Shown here piece by piece: positions 50,137-59,149 of a stretch of DNA of 60,563 nucleotides. Source of the stretch: Flavobacteriales bacterium UBA7690 (GTDB lineage Bacteria; Bacteroidota; Bacteroidia; Flavobacteriales_F; PHOS-HE28); NCBI GenBank assembly GCA_002482775.1, contig DLGQ01000013.1, positions 101,254 to 161,816 on the forward strand, in the 5' to 3' direction. The stretch's first letter is position 1. Every line of letters starts with the position of its first letter. The notes beneath the pieces are model-generated. The model did not search any database and was not told the DNA's origin. It saw only the letters and a program-made list of their open reading frames with translations. Made by a program: the position numbers and the translations under genes.

Positions 50137-51039
50137 TCACACCGTCGTCACCCGCTGCAACACCTCCGCGATCATGCGGTCAATAGCGCCGTGGTGGTCC
50201 TTGCTGTATTCTTTGCGCAAGCGGTTGGCCACCACGGTGCAGACGGTCGCCGTGCGGTGGCCTAGCAATCCGCCTAAGCCGTAGAGTGCGCTGGTCTCCA
50301 TTTCGAAGTTGGCACCACGCAAGCCTTCGTGCGCGAAACCGGTGAGGCGCTCATTCAACCCATCCACGCTGGGTACACCGCGCAGTTGGCGGCCTTGGGG
50401 AGCGTAGAATCCACCGGAGGTGAAGGTGACCCCCACCACGTTGTTGTGGCCCAGGAGCGTCACCAGTTCTTTGTCGCCCGCAGCCACATAGGGCATCGGC
50501 AGGTTGTCAGGCCATTCGGTCTGTTGCAGCAAGGCGTTCAGCAAGCGCAGTTCAGCATCGGTGTTCTCGTAGGCGTAGTAGTGCAGCACGTTGTCCAAGC
50601 CCACACCGTATGCGCTCACGATGCGGGTATCCACGGGAATGTCTTCCTGCAACGCCCCGCAAGTGCCCAAGCGGATGATCTTCAGCGAGCGCGTCTTCTC
50701 CTTCGGCGAACGCGTCTCCAGATCGATGTTGACCAAAGCATCCAGCTCGTTCACCACGATGTCGATGTTGTCCGTGCCGATACCGGTGCTGAGCGCGGTG
50801 ATGCGCACACCGTTGTATTCGCCGGTATGCCCCACGAATTCGCGGTTCTGCACCTTGTGTTCGATGCGTGAGAAGTGGCGGCTGATCAACTCCACGCGCC
50901 CTTGATCGCCCACCACGAGCACGATGTCACCCAACTGCTCGGGCCGCAGCGCGATGTGGTACACCGATCCGTCCGGGTTCAGGATCAGTTCGCTGGGTGG
51001 GATGACGGTGCCGGGTGGCGTAAGCGTGATCGGATGCAT
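50137..51039 (-). CDS. Nucleoside phosphorylase family protein
   Basis: 300 residues from the ATG at 51039. Phosphorylase superfamily: VLVVGDQGRVELISRHFSRIEHK near the N-terminus, LSTGIGTDNIDIVVNELDALV, IIRLGTCGALQEDIPVDTRIV (phosphate and base-binding strand), and a C-terminal ANFEMETSALYGLGGLLG, where the Glu and Met contact the ribose. It cleaves ribonucleosides with phosphate to ribose-1-phosphate and free base; uridine or related substrates are possible. The ATG is 4 bases from a TTTG that is part of a TATTCCTTTG box. Confidence 0.9.
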   Translation of the reverse strand: MHPITLTPPGTVIPPSELILNPDGSVYHIALRPEQLGDIVLVVGDQGRVELISRHFSRIEHKVQNREFVGHTGEYNGVRITALSTGIGTDNIDIVVNELDALVNIDLETRSPKEKTRSLKIIRLGTCGALQEDIPVDTRIVSAYGVGLDNVLHYYAYENTDAELRLLNALLQQTEWPDNLPMPYVAAGDKELVTLLGHNNVVGVTFTSGGFYAPQGRQLRGVPSVDGLNERLTGFAHEGLRGANFEMETSALYGLGGLLGHRTATVCTVVANRLRKEYSKDHHGAIDRMIAEVLQRVTTV

Positions 51040-51130
51040 GGTGCAAAGGAATACGAGATTGTGGAACGCCGCCACGAGCTACGAGCCCGAGCTGTGTCCG
51101 TGGGCCTTCGACGTAGCGCGGAATGGTCGT

Positions 51131-51844
51131 CTACTGCTGCGAGAACACCTTCTGCAACAAGGCCGTGGCGCGAGCGGCGGGGTCCTGGCGGATCTTCTTC
51201 TCCTCGTCGGCGAGCAGCAGGAAGAGGCCGTCCATGGCTTTGGTGGTGACGTAGGCGTTCAAGTCGGGGTCCACGGCTTTGCCGCCGGTGAGCAGCGATG
51301 CGGTGTTGTACGCGTTGGCCACGGGTGTCCAGTAACTGGTGAGGGCGACTTTCGCCGTTGCTTCTTGCACCACGGGGGTGAATTTGGCGCGCAAGGCCGT
51401 GCTCGTCTTTTCGCGCAGGAAATTGGTGGCCGCATTCTCTCCGCCGCGTAACAGGTTGAAGCCGTCTTGGATGCTCATGCTTGTAATGGCATCCACGAAA
51501 ACAGGCACTGCTTCTTTCGCCGCTTCTTCGGCAGCCTTGTTCAACGTGCGCTCGAAGTCCTCCACGGGTTTCTTGATGCCCAGGTCGGTGAGGGTGTTCT
51601 TGACTTTGATGGCTTCGGCCGGGAAAGGGATCTTGATGCGGGCATCGTTCCAGAACCCATCGGCGATACTGGCTTTCTCCACACTGCGTTCGGTGCCCAG
51701 CCGAAGTGCTTCCTTCAACCCGGAGACCACTTCATCGTTGCTCAACGGTGCGCTGCTCGGGATGGAGTTCAATACGTTCTGCATGTCCTGCGGCGAGCAG
51801 GAGAGGAGCGAGACCACGGTGATGGCGAGGATCGACTTCTTCAT
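51131..51844 (-). CDS. DUF4197 lipoprotein
   Basis: 237 residues from the ATG at 51844, which overlaps the thioesterase stop by four bases (ATGA). Lipobox VSLLSC (Cys16). The rest matches DUF4197: APLSNDEVVSGLKEALRLGTERSVEKAS, DGFWNDARIKIPFPAEAIKVKNTL, EAAKEAVPVFVDAITSMSIQDGFNLLRGGENAATNFLREKT. Almost wholly helical exported protein, widespread in Bacteroidota and Proteobacteria, function unknown. Likely outer-membrane anchored. Confidence 0.85.
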   Translation of the reverse strand: MKKSILAITVVSLLSCSPQDMQNVLNSIPSSAPLSNDEVVSGLKEALRLGTERSVEKASIADGFWNDARIKIPFPAEAIKVKNTLTDLGIKKPVEDFERTLNKAAEEAAKEAVPVFVDAITSMSIQDGFNLLRGGENAATNFLREKTSTALRAKFTPVVQEATAKVALTSYWTPVANAYNTASLLTGGKAVDPDLNAYVTTKAMDGLFLLLADEEKKIRQDPAARATALLQKVFSQQ

Positions 51845-52248
51845 TCTCGGATGAGTTTTTCCAACGCCAAACGCCACGGTCCGGGCAAGGTGATGGACTT
51901 GTTGGTGGTGTAGTCGAAACAGACCATCACGCTGCGGCCTTCCGCACAGATGCCGGGCTTGTCGCCACCGATGCGGTGGATGGCGTAAACGAGATCGAAG
52001 CTCTTGTTGCCGATGGTACCACACCAAGCCTCTGCTTCGATCCGGTCGGTCAGGTGGATCGGCATGCGGTAGTCCACCTCATTGCGCGCGAGGATCAACC
52101 CTTCTTTGCGCCAGTCGTGGTCCGTGGCGATGAACTGCTGAAGCAGGCCCATCCGCGCGAGTTCGAACCAATGGAGATACACACCGTTGTGGACGTGGCG
52201 TGCCATATCCACATCGGCGAAACGGATCTGGATAGGAAGGCGGGGCAT
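51841..52248 (-). CDS. Acyl-CoA thioesterase (4-hydroxybenzoyl-CoA thioesterase family)
   Basis: 135 residues, hotdog fold. PIQIRFADVDMARHVHNGVYLHWFELARMGLL contains the conserved D-x-HxHNxxY active-site region (Asp and His), followed by DYRMPIHLTDRIEAEAW and KSFDLVYAIHRI. It hydrolyses acyl-CoA thioesters; short-chain YbgC/FadM-like enzymes are the closest in form. It overlaps the DUF4197 start by four bases (ATGA), a conspicuous pairing without known reason. Confidence 0.93.
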   Translation of the reverse strand: MPRLPIQIRFADVDMARHVHNGVYLHWFELARMGLLQQFIATDHDWRKEGLILARNEVDYRMPIHLTDRIEAEAWCGTIGNKSFDLVYAIHRIGGDKPGICAEGRSVMVCFDYTTNKSITLPGPWRLALEKLIRE

Positions 52249-52286
52249 GGGGTGCTTGTCAGTTATTGGGTTACGATCGTTTCTGC

Positions 52287-52721
52287 CTATTTCTTGGCGG
52301 AATACACTTCATGGTCAGTCATTGAGTTCGCATTGGACAAATCGTCCTCATCGATCTTGTAGCCCACTACCTGATCGTAGGAACCATTATCAACAGAGGC
52401 GATCATTGCGTTCAAGATCTCCACAACGTCTTCCTTTCCTTTACTCCTGTACTTCTCAAGTAGTTCGCATTTATTCCAACTATTGCCACGGAACAAATGA
52501 AGCTGGAACCCCACGCCTTCGTCATTCATGTTCTCTCCACCATACCAACCCAAATCAATATTGTATTCTTGTTTTTCGATCCACAGCATATCCTCTTGAA
52601 GGAAAATGGAAAGCTCTTTGCTCTTTGTGTTTGAAATGTCCAGTGGGTCGATGTCATAGAATTCGTTCCATTTCACCGCCCAGCCAGTCGGGATATTCAA
52701 CTTTTGCTTCTGAGGCTCCAT
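52287..52721 (-). CDS. Hypothetical protein, immunity-protein-like
   Basis: 144 residues from the ATG at 52721; a GTG at 52763 overlaps the previous stop (GTGA) and would add 14 residues. The sequence PTGWAVKWNEFYDIDPLDIS, IDLGWYGGENMNDEGVGFQLHLFRGNSW and a C-terminal VVEILNAMIASVDNG resembles small polymorphic-toxin immunity proteins, though I cannot name the family. The stretch has visibly more A and T than its surroundings, suggesting acquisition. No toxin gene is adjacent; the immunity role is inference. Confidence 0.5.
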   Translation of the reverse strand: MEPQKQKLNIPTGWAVKWNEFYDIDPLDISNTKSKELSIFLQEDMLWIEKQEYNIDLGWYGGENMNDEGVGFQLHLFRGNSWNKCELLEKYRSKGKEDVVEILNAMIASVDNGSYDQVVGYKIDEDDLSNANSMTDHEVYSAKK

Positions 52722-52759
52722 CTCTCCGAAATGAACTTGCAACGAACCACCCGCGCTGA

Positions 52760-53161
52760 TCACGACATTGGATTCAACATCACGCTGAACACCGTGATGC
52801 TGTTCGGGTCGCGGTCATAGAAGAGTTTGTCCAGCGCTTCCATGATGTTCTTCGCCCTGAAATAGGACGTTTGCAATCCGCCATCGCCGCGTGCGCTCCA
52901 CTGGATGGTATAGCTGCTCGTGCGCTCCTTGTACGTCTTCACGTAGTCTAGCATGGCACGAAGCGCATCCACCTTGTCGCTGCCGGTGGTCTGGTGGAAG
53001 AGGAAGCTCTGGTTGTGCCGCTTGTTCAGTGTGATCACGGTGAGCTTCGTGGTGGTGCCGCTCTCGTCGAAGTTGAACACAAGGCTGTCCGGGCCTATGC
53101 CGATGTGATCAGCGATCTCCTTCTGGTACTCTGCGATCTCGAGGTTCTTGTCCCGTGTCAT
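52760..53161 (-). CDS. Hypothetical protein
   Basis: 133 residues, family not recognised. No signal peptide or membrane helix. Sequence starts MTRDKNLEIAEYQKEIADHIGIGPDSLVFNFDESG and looks alpha/beta, with strands TKLTVITLNKRHNQSFLFHQ and SYTIQWSARGDGGLQTSYFRA and a helix NIMEALDKLFYDRD. It begins nine bases after the dehydratase stop and, if the GTG start is used, is coupled to the next gene. Could be a small Bacteroidota-specific protein; nothing firm can be said. Confidence 0.55.
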   Translation of the reverse strand: MTRDKNLEIAEYQKEIADHIGIGPDSLVFNFDESGTTTKLTVITLNKRHNQSFLFHQTTGSDKVDALRAMLDYVKTYKERTSSYTIQWSARGDGGLQTSYFRAKNIMEALDKLFYDRDPNSITVFSVMLNPMS

Positions 53162-53170
53162 GTGCTGTTC

Positions 53171-55027
53171 CTACTGGGCATCAAAACTACTGTACACCGA
53201 ATTGTGGCTGCGGTACTCCGGCACGAGTTGTTTCATGCGGCGCACGGCGTCCTCGTCGGAGCTTACATCGCTGGCCTCCACCGCGTGCAATACGGCTTGC
53301 GGATCATCTTCGCGCACCTTGCCGATGAGGATACGCGGGTGGTGCGTGGGCAAGGTGTTCTCCGCCGTGGCCAGCAATTCTTCGTACAGCTTCTCGCCGG
53401 GGCGAAGGCCGGTGTAGACGATAGCGATGTCCGTGCCGGGTTCAAAACCACTCAGGCGGATCATCTTTTCCGCCAGGTCGGCGATGCGCATCGGCTGCCC
53501 CATGTCGAACACGAAGATCTCGCCGCCTTTGCCCATCGTAGCAGCTTCGAGGACCAAGCGGCACGCCTCGGGAATGGTCATGAAGAAGCGCGTCACCTCC
53601 GGGTCAGTAACGGTGACAGGCCCACCGGCGGCGATCTGCTTGCGGAACAACGGGATCACCGAGCCGCTACTGCCGAGCACATTGCCGAAGCGCGTGGTGG
53701 TGAATTGCGTGCTTCCCTGTTGCCGACGCGATAAGCTGTTGACCACCATCTCGGCCACGCGTTTGCTGGCTCCCATGGCACTGGTGGGGTTCACCGCTTT
53801 GTCCGTACTGATCAGGATGAACTGCTCCACGCCGTTTTCCATCGCGAGCATTGCCACGTTGCGCGAGCCCAGCACGTTGGTCCGCCAAGCCTCGTTGGGT
53901 TGGGCTTCCATCATCGGCACGTGCTTGTAGGCTGCGGCATGGAAAACCACCTCCGGCTTGTATTCGGTGAAGACCGCGCGCATGCCGTTCACGTCCCGTA
54001 CATCCGCGATGCGTGCTACCAACGGCCGATCGCTGGAACTCTTCAGTTCGATCTCGATATCATACAAGCCCGATTCCGCAAGGTCCACCAGCACCAGCTG
54101 CTTCACACCCAACTGCACCAGCTGCCTGCACAGTTCGCTTCCGATGGAGCCCGCTGCACCCGTCACCAGCAACCGTTTGCCATCGAAGCGGGATCGCACT
54201 TGTGCATCATCCAACTTGATCACCGGCCGGCCGAGCAGGTCTTCGATCCGCACTTCCTGGATCTGGCCCGCGCTCAATTGCCCGTTGATCCAGTCGTTCA
54301 CCGGAGGGATGGTGAGCACGCGCACCTTCGCGGCCATCGCGGCATCCACTACGCGGCGGCGGTTCTCCGGATCGGGCCGTTGGATGGCGATGATCACCTG
54401 GTCCACATCCGCTTCCGCCAGTAGCTCCGGCAACTTGGCCGTAGAGATCACCAAGCTTCCTTCCAGCCGTTTGCCGGCCTTGGCGGGATCATCGTCCACG
54501 AAGGCTTCCACATGGTATTTCACGCTGCCTTCGCGCTCCAGCGTGCGTTTGGTGATCAGCCCAGCTTCACCGGCACCGTGGATCACCACGTGTACCACAT
54601 CCTTGCCCGCACCGCGCGAACGTAGGTGGAGCAGTTTGAAGCCGATGCGCACCACGATCAAGGCCATGGCAGTGGCCATGAAATCGATCACGATCACCGA
54701 GGTGGGTAGGAAGTAGTAGCCATCGAAGAGGAAGTACCGCGCGGCGCCGATCGCCAAGAAGGCCAGGGTTCCGGCTAGCACCGTGAGGAAGATCCGCTTG
54801 GCATCATCCGTATTGGTATGGCGCACCATCATGCGCGGAAGCCCGGCCAAGAGGAAGGAACCCAGCCGCACACCGATGAACAACGGCAGCACGGGTAGCA
54901 GCAGGTCCACCTCCACGGCAGGCACTTGGAAGTTGAAGCGTAGCAGGTAGGCTGCCGCCAACGCCAGCAGGCACAGCACCACATCGATCAGAAGGATGCC
55001 CCAGCGCGGGAAAAGTCGGCCTGCCAT
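53171..55027 (-). CDS. Membrane nucleotide-sugar 4,6-dehydratase (PglF/WbpM/CapD family)
   Basis: 618 residues from the ATG at 55027. Four N-terminal transmembrane helices (about 10-130), a first Rossmann domain (VVIHGAGEAGLITKRTL) and a catalytic SDR domain: VTGAAGSIGSELCRQL (289-303), LISTDKAVNPTSAMGASKRVAEM with Met418 replacing the usual tyrosine and Lys422, as in WbpM/PglF/FlaA1. It converts UDP-GlcNAc to a 4-keto-6-deoxy sugar. Together with the DegT aminotransferase and PglC-like transferase it could supply a bacillosamine-type first sugar. A matching acetyltransferase (PglD) is not seen here. Confidence 0.93.
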   Translation of the reverse strand: MAGRLFPRWGILLIDVVLCLLALAAAYLLRFNFQVPAVEVDLLLPVLPLFIGVRLGSFLLAGLPRMMVRHTNTDDAKRIFLTVLAGTLAFLAIGAARYFLFDGYYFLPTSVIVIDFMATAMALIVVRIGFKLLHLRSRGAGKDVVHVVIHGAGEAGLITKRTLEREGSVKYHVEAFVDDDPAKAGKRLEGSLVISTAKLPELLAEADVDQVIIAIQRPDPENRRRVVDAAMAAKVRVLTIPPVNDWINGQLSAGQIQEVRIEDLLGRPVIKLDDAQVRSRFDGKRLLVTGAAGSIGSELCRQLVQLGVKQLVLVDLAESGLYDIEIELKSSSDRPLVARIADVRDVNGMRAVFTEYKPEVVFHAAAYKHVPMMEAQPNEAWRTNVLGSRNVAMLAMENGVEQFILISTDKAVNPTSAMGASKRVAEMVVNSLSRRQQGSTQFTTTRFGNVLGSSGSVIPLFRKQIAAGGPVTVTDPEVTRFFMTIPEACRLVLEAATMGKGGEIFVFDMGQPMRIADLAEKMIRLSGFEPGTDIAIVYTGLRPGEKLYEELLATAENTLPTHHPRILIGKVREDDPQAVLHAVEASDVSSDEDAVRRMKQLVPEYRSHNSVYSSFDAQ

Positions 55028-55091
55028 GGAAGCGCGAAAGATAGCCGCACCACGCTTTGCCCACGCTGGCCTTTCTTTGCAGCAAGCGCCA

Positions 55092-56195
55092 ATGCCAAGG
55101 ATCCTGTTCGTCGCCGCCCACCGTCCCGATCGTTCACCCAGCCAGCGGTATCGGTTCGAACAGTTCACGGAATATTGGGCGCAGCATGGCTTCACCTACG
55201 AATATGCCTGGCTGATCGGTGCGGAAGACGACCGCATTTTCTACTCGCCCGGGCGTATCGCCGCCAAAGCGGCCATCTTCTTCAAAAGCTGGTGGCGGCG
55301 GGCACAACAGGTGAAGAAGGCGAAGGACTTCGACCTCATCTTCATTCAGCGTGAAGCGTTCATGACCGGGAGTACGCGCTTCGAGCGGAAGCTGGCCCAG
55401 AGCGGCGTGCCGGTGATCTACGACTTCGACGATGCGGTGTGGCACATGGACGTGAGCGATGCCAACAAGAAGCTGAGCTGGCTGAAGGATCCCGCGAAGA
55501 CCTCCAAGATCATCGCCTTGGCCGACCTGGTGATCGCCGGTAACGACTACCTAGCGGACTATGCGCGGCGTTTCAACAAAAGGGTGGAGGTCATCCCCAC
55601 GGTGATCGACACCCAGGTCTACGTGCCGGGGCCAACACCGGTGCGACCAGATGGCAAAGTGGTCATCGGCTGGACCGGCAGCTACCCCAGCCTGATGGCA
55701 CTGAGGCGCGAACTGCCCTTGCTGCGCGAGTTGTACGCACGTTGGGGTGACCGTATCGTGTTCCGCATCATCAGCGATCGCGATCTGGATGCGCCGGACC
55801 TGCCGCTGGAGCATGTGCGTTGGAACAGTGCCACCGAGGCCAAGGACCTGGAACCCATCGATATCGGCATCATGCTCCTGCCCGATGATGAATGGAACCG
55901 CGGGAAGTGCGGCTTCAAAGGGCTTCAGTACATGGGCATGGGAAAAGCCGTGGTGCTGGGCCGGGTAGGGGTGAACAAGACCATCGTCCAGGAGGGGAAG
56001 AACGGGCTGCTCGCCGGTTCCCAAGAGGAATGGATGGCGGCATTGGGCCAACTGATCGCCAGTCCCGACCTTCGCCACCGGATGGGGACCGAAGCCCGAC
56101 GCACCGTGGAGCAACACTACTCGGTGCTGGCATGGCGCGATCGCTACCTCACCATCTTCAAAACACTGATCAAGGAACACCAAGCGCGTTCCTGA
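55092..56195 (+). CDS. Glycosyltransferase, GT4-like
   Basis: 367 residues from the ATG at 55092. GT-B fold: MPRILFVAAHRPDRSPSQRYRFEQF, IFIQREAFMTGS, VIYDFDDAVWHMD, VIPTVIDTQVYVPGP in the hinge, and VVIGWTGSYPSLMAL, then CGFKGLQYMGMGKAVVLGRVG in the donor domain. The usual E-x7-E motif is replaced by a lysine-containing KxxGFKGLQYMGMGK region, as in a subgroup of such enzymes. Divergent from the dehydratase gene by 64 bases. It likely belongs to the polysaccharide pathway although it stands apart from the main locus. Confidence 0.85.
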   Translation: MPRILFVAAHRPDRSPSQRYRFEQFTEYWAQHGFTYEYAWLIGAEDDRIFYSPGRIAAKAAIFFKSWWRRAQQVKKAKDFDLIFIQREAFMTGSTRFERKLAQSGVPVIYDFDDAVWHMDVSDANKKLSWLKDPAKTSKIIALADLVIAGNDYLADYARRFNKRVEVIPTVIDTQVYVPGPTPVRPDGKVVIGWTGSYPSLMALRRELPLLRELYARWGDRIVFRIISDRDLDAPDLPLEHVRWNSATEAKDLEPIDIGIMLLPDDEWNRGKCGFKGLQYMGMGKAVVLGRVGVNKTIVQEGKNGLLAGSQEEWMAALGQLIASPDLRHRMGTEARRTVEQHYSVLAWRDRYLTIFKTLIKEHQARS

Positions 56196-56209
56196 ACGAC
56201 TACGAGAAC

Positions 56210-57322
56210 ATGGAAACCACGACCGATCTGAAGAAGACCGCCCTTACCCACATCCACGAAGCGCTCGGTGCTAAAATGGTACCCTTCGCCGGATACCTCA
56301 TGCCCGTGCAATACACCGGTGTCAACGACGAGCACCACAACGTGCGCAACGGCGTGGGCGTGTTCGATGTGAGCCACATGGGCGAATTCCTCGTGCGCGG
56401 CCCCGGTGCGCTGGACCTGATCCAGAAGATCACCACCAACGATGCCAGTAAACTGACCCCGGGGAAAGTGCAGTACAGCTGTATGCCCAATGGGAAGGGC
56501 GGCATCGTGGATGATCTGCTCGTGTACCGGATGGAACATGGGGCCGATCACCACTACGTGCTGGTGGTGAACGCCAGTAACATGCAGAAGGACTGGGACT
56601 GGATCCAGAAGAACAACAGCTTCGATGCGCAGTTGGAGGATATCAGCGATCGGATGTCATTGCTCGCGGTACAAGGCCCCAAAGCGGTGGACACGCTGAA
56701 GGGACTTTTCAAGGAGGACATCGCCTCCATGCCTTACTACACGGCCATGTACGCCGAAATGAAAGGGGTAGGCTTGGTGTTGATCAGCACAACGGGCTAC
56801 ACCGGCGCCGGTGGATATGAGGTGTACGTGCCCAACCCATTGGCCGAAGCGGCGTGGAAAGCGGTGTTCCAAGCAGGCGCACCGTATGGCATCAAGCCTG
56901 CAGGGTTGGCTTCGCGCGATACCCTTCGCTTGGAAATGGGCTTCTGCCTCTACGGGAACGATATCGACGATAGCACCTCGCCCATGGAGGCCGGACTTGG
57001 CTGGATCACCAAATTCACCAAGGACTTCATTGATTCGCCGGTACTGAAAGCCCAGAAAGAGAACGGCACCGAACGGAAGCTCGTAGGCTTCGAACTCACC
57101 GAACGGGGCATCCCACGCCACGACAATGTGGTGGTGGACGATGCCGGCAACGTCATCGGGAAAGTCACAAGCGGCACCATGAGCCCTACGCTCCAGAAGC
57201 CCATCGGCATGGCCTATGTGCCTACGGCCATGGCCAAGGAAGGCACCCCCATCCGGGTGGATATCCGCGGCAAGGTTTTGAAAGGTGTCGTCGTCAAGCT
57301 ACCTTTCCTGAGCAAGCCCTAG
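56210..57322 (+). CDS. gcvT: Glycine cleavage system T protein (aminomethyltransferase)
   Basis: 370 residues, the standard T-protein length, from the ATG at 56210 (14 bases after the glycosyltransferase). Features: ALTHIHEALGAKMVPFAGYLMPVQYTGVNDEH, GVFDVSHMGEF, ITTNDASKLTPGKVQYSCM, GYTGAGGYEVYVPNP and the C-terminal barrel ERGIPRHDNVV and GTMSPTLQKPIGMAYV. It transfers the methylene group from lipoyl-H protein to tetrahydrofolate and releases ammonia. The other gcv genes are not in the window. Cotranscribed with the ComB-like gene, which begins immediately after its stop. Confidence 0.97.
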   Translation: METTTDLKKTALTHIHEALGAKMVPFAGYLMPVQYTGVNDEHHNVRNGVGVFDVSHMGEFLVRGPGALDLIQKITTNDASKLTPGKVQYSCMPNGKGGIVDDLLVYRMEHGADHHYVLVVNASNMQKDWDWIQKNNSFDAQLEDISDRMSLLAVQGPKAVDTLKGLFKEDIASMPYYTAMYAEMKGVGLVLISTTGYTGAGGYEVYVPNPLAEAAWKAVFQAGAPYGIKPAGLASRDTLRLEMGFCLYGNDIDDSTSPMEAGLGWITKFTKDFIDSPVLKAQKENGTERKLVGFELTERGIPRHDNVVVDDAGNVIGKVTSGTMSPTLQKPIGMAYVPTAMAKEGTPIRVDIRGKVLKGVVVKLPFLSKP

Positions 57323-58081
57323 ATGGAAGAGATCCGCAACAACGACTACAAGTACCGTGTAGAGGTCTGCTTCATGCCGGGGCAGTACCCGTTGTATGCG
57401 CAGGATATGGGCATCGTGGTGGTCATCGATGTGCTGCGTGCCACCAGCGCCATGGTGGCCGCTTTCGAGAACGGCATCGACCGGATCATACCCGTTTCCA
57501 CCATCGAAGAAGCCGCCCAGTACATCGGAAGGAAAGGATACATCGCAGCGGCGGAACGCAACGGCGAAGTGGTCCAAGGTTTCGCGTACGGCAATTCGCC
57601 CTTGGCATACGTGGGCCAGGACCTGCGTGGGCAGACCATCGTGATGACCACCACCAACGGCACCAAAGCCATCAACCTGGCCAAGGAAGCCCGCCAACTC
57701 GTCATCGGATCCTTCCTCAACCTAACAGCGCTAAGCGATTGGTTGGTTCAACAGGACGACAACATCCTGCTGCTCTGTTCCGGGTGGAAGGACAAGTTCA
57801 ACCTGGAGGATAGCGTCTTCGCTGGTGCGGTGATGGAAAGGCTGCTTGAAAGCGGGAAGTTCGGTGTTGAAGAGGATAGCAGCATCGCCGCCAAGTACAT
57901 GTACATGAGCGCGCGCGACAACTTCATGGGTATCCTCAAAGCAGCACCACGTCGCCGCCGGATCCAACAACTGCAGTTGCTACCCGATGTGAAGTACTGT
58001 CTCACACCGGACCAGAGCACCAAGATCCCGGTGCTGCGCGATGGCGAACTCGTTCTATTGGATACCGCACCGAAGGCATGA
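57323..58081 (+). CDS. 2-phosphosulfolactate phosphatase family protein (ComB)
   Basis: 252 residues starting at the ATG right after the GcvT stop. VVVIDVLRATSAMVAAFENG is the ComB N-terminal signature, followed by TIVMTTTNGTKAINLAKEARQLVIGSFLNL and LLLCSGWKDKFNLEDSVFAGAVMERLL. ComB removes phosphate from 2-phosphosulfolactate in coenzyme M synthesis in archaea; in bacteria without coenzyme M the real role is unknown, so the name describes family only. ATGA overlap with the S1/P1-like gene. Confidence 0.93.
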   Translation: MEEIRNNDYKYRVEVCFMPGQYPLYAQDMGIVVVIDVLRATSAMVAAFENGIDRIIPVSTIEEAAQYIGRKGYIAAAERNGEVVQGFAYGNSPLAYVGQDLRGQTIVMTTTNGTKAINLAKEARQLVIGSFLNLTALSDWLVQQDDNILLLCSGWKDKFNLEDSVFAGAVMERLLESGKFGVEEDSSIAAKYMYMSARDNFMGILKAAPRRRRIQQLQLLPDVKYCLTPDQSTKIPVLRDGELVLLDTAPKA

Positions 58082-59085
58082 TCCGAAAGACCCTCTTTTT
58101 GGCCGTTCTGCTGGCCACGGCGTGGGTGCTGCTCTGGCCGTCGCGTTCGGTAGAACCAGCTTATGCCTGGGGGTTCTACGGCCATAAACGGATAAACCGA
58201 ATGGCGTGCTTCACCTTGCCGCCGGAAATGGTGGGCTTCTACAAACGCCACATCGATTTCATCACCGACCATGCCGTGGATCCGGATAAACGCCGGTATG
58301 CCGTGGAAGGGGAGGCGCAACGCCATTACATCGATATCGACCACTATGCGCACGGAGGCGTGGATCCTTTCAGTGTGGTGCCTCAGCAATGGAACGATGC
58401 GGTGTCCAAATTCACGGAGGATACCCTTCAAGCGTATGGCATCGTGCCCTGGCATATCGAAGTGATGTACGCAAGGTTGGTGAAAGCTTTCCAGCGTGGC
58501 GATGTGGACCGTATCCTGGTCAACAGTGCTGAACTGGGCCACTACATCGGCGATGCACATGTGCCGTTGCACACCACCGAGAACTACAACGGGCAGCTCA
58601 CCAACCAATACGGCATACACGGTTTTTGGGAAAGCCGGATCCCCGAGTTGAGCGCCGAGAACTACGACCACCTCGTTGGCCGCGCCACCTATGTGGATCG
58701 TGTCCTGGATGTGGCCTGGGTAGCGGTGCATGACAGCCATATGCTTTTGGACAGCGTGTTGGGGATCGAGAAACGCTTGAGCGCGACCTTCCCCGAAGAC
58801 CAGAAGTTCATCTTCGAGGATCGCGGCCGTGGTGCCATGCGCATGTATTCGCGCGACTTCGCCAAGGCCTACGAGGAAGCGATGATGGGCATGGTGGAAG
58901 AGCGCATGAACGCTTCCATCGCAACGCTGGGTAACCTGTGGTACAGTGCTTGGGTGGTCGCCGGCCAGCCGGATCTGGATCGCTTGGAGCAGAAGGATGT
59001 AAGCGACTCGCTGAAGGCCGTGTTACGAGCCGAACAAGAGCTCTTCGATCAGAACCGGAAAGGGTTCGGTCGCGATCACGAATGA
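58078..59085 (+). CDS. S1/P1 nuclease-phospholipase C superfamily zinc enzyme
   Basis: 335 residues from the ATG at 58078. Signal peptide ending near AYA, so the mature protein starts with WGFYGHKRIN; a free N-terminal tryptophan and the WGxxGH pattern (Trp31, His36) are zinc ligands in S1/P1-type enzymes. Further ligands are in HYIDIDHYAHG and ELGHYIGDAHVPLHTTENYNG (HxxxD, HxPLH). The three-zinc enzyme group cleaves nucleic acids or phospholipids; which applies here is not clear. Exported, translationally coupled to the ComB-like gene. Confidence 0.88.
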   Translation: MIRKTLFLAVLLATAWVLLWPSRSVEPAYAWGFYGHKRINRMACFTLPPEMVGFYKRHIDFITDHAVDPDKRRYAVEGEAQRHYIDIDHYAHGGVDPFSVVPQQWNDAVSKFTEDTLQAYGIVPWHIEVMYARLVKAFQRGDVDRILVNSAELGHYIGDAHVPLHTTENYNGQLTNQYGIHGFWESRIPELSAENYDHLVGRATYVDRVLDVAWVAVHDSHMLLDSVLGIEKRLSATFPEDQKFIFEDRGRGAMRMYSRDFAKAYEEAMMGMVEERMNASIATLGNLWYSAWVVAGQPDLDRLEQKDVSDSLKAVLRAEQELFDQNRKGFGRDHE

Positions 59086-59137
59086 ACTGTTCACATTGAA
59101 CGGACGATCCCTTGATGATCACCGCCCGCGAAGGTGG

Positions 59138-59145
59138 TACTTTTG
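59138..59145 (+). promoter_or_regulatory. Promoter-like box of the candidate RNA gene
   Basis: TACTTTTG (exact TAnnTTTG), with TTG at 59112-59114, 23 bases upstream. It lies 53 bases after the S1/P1-like stop and immediately precedes structured DNA without an open frame. Confidence 0.5.
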
Positions 59146-59149
59146 CCAA

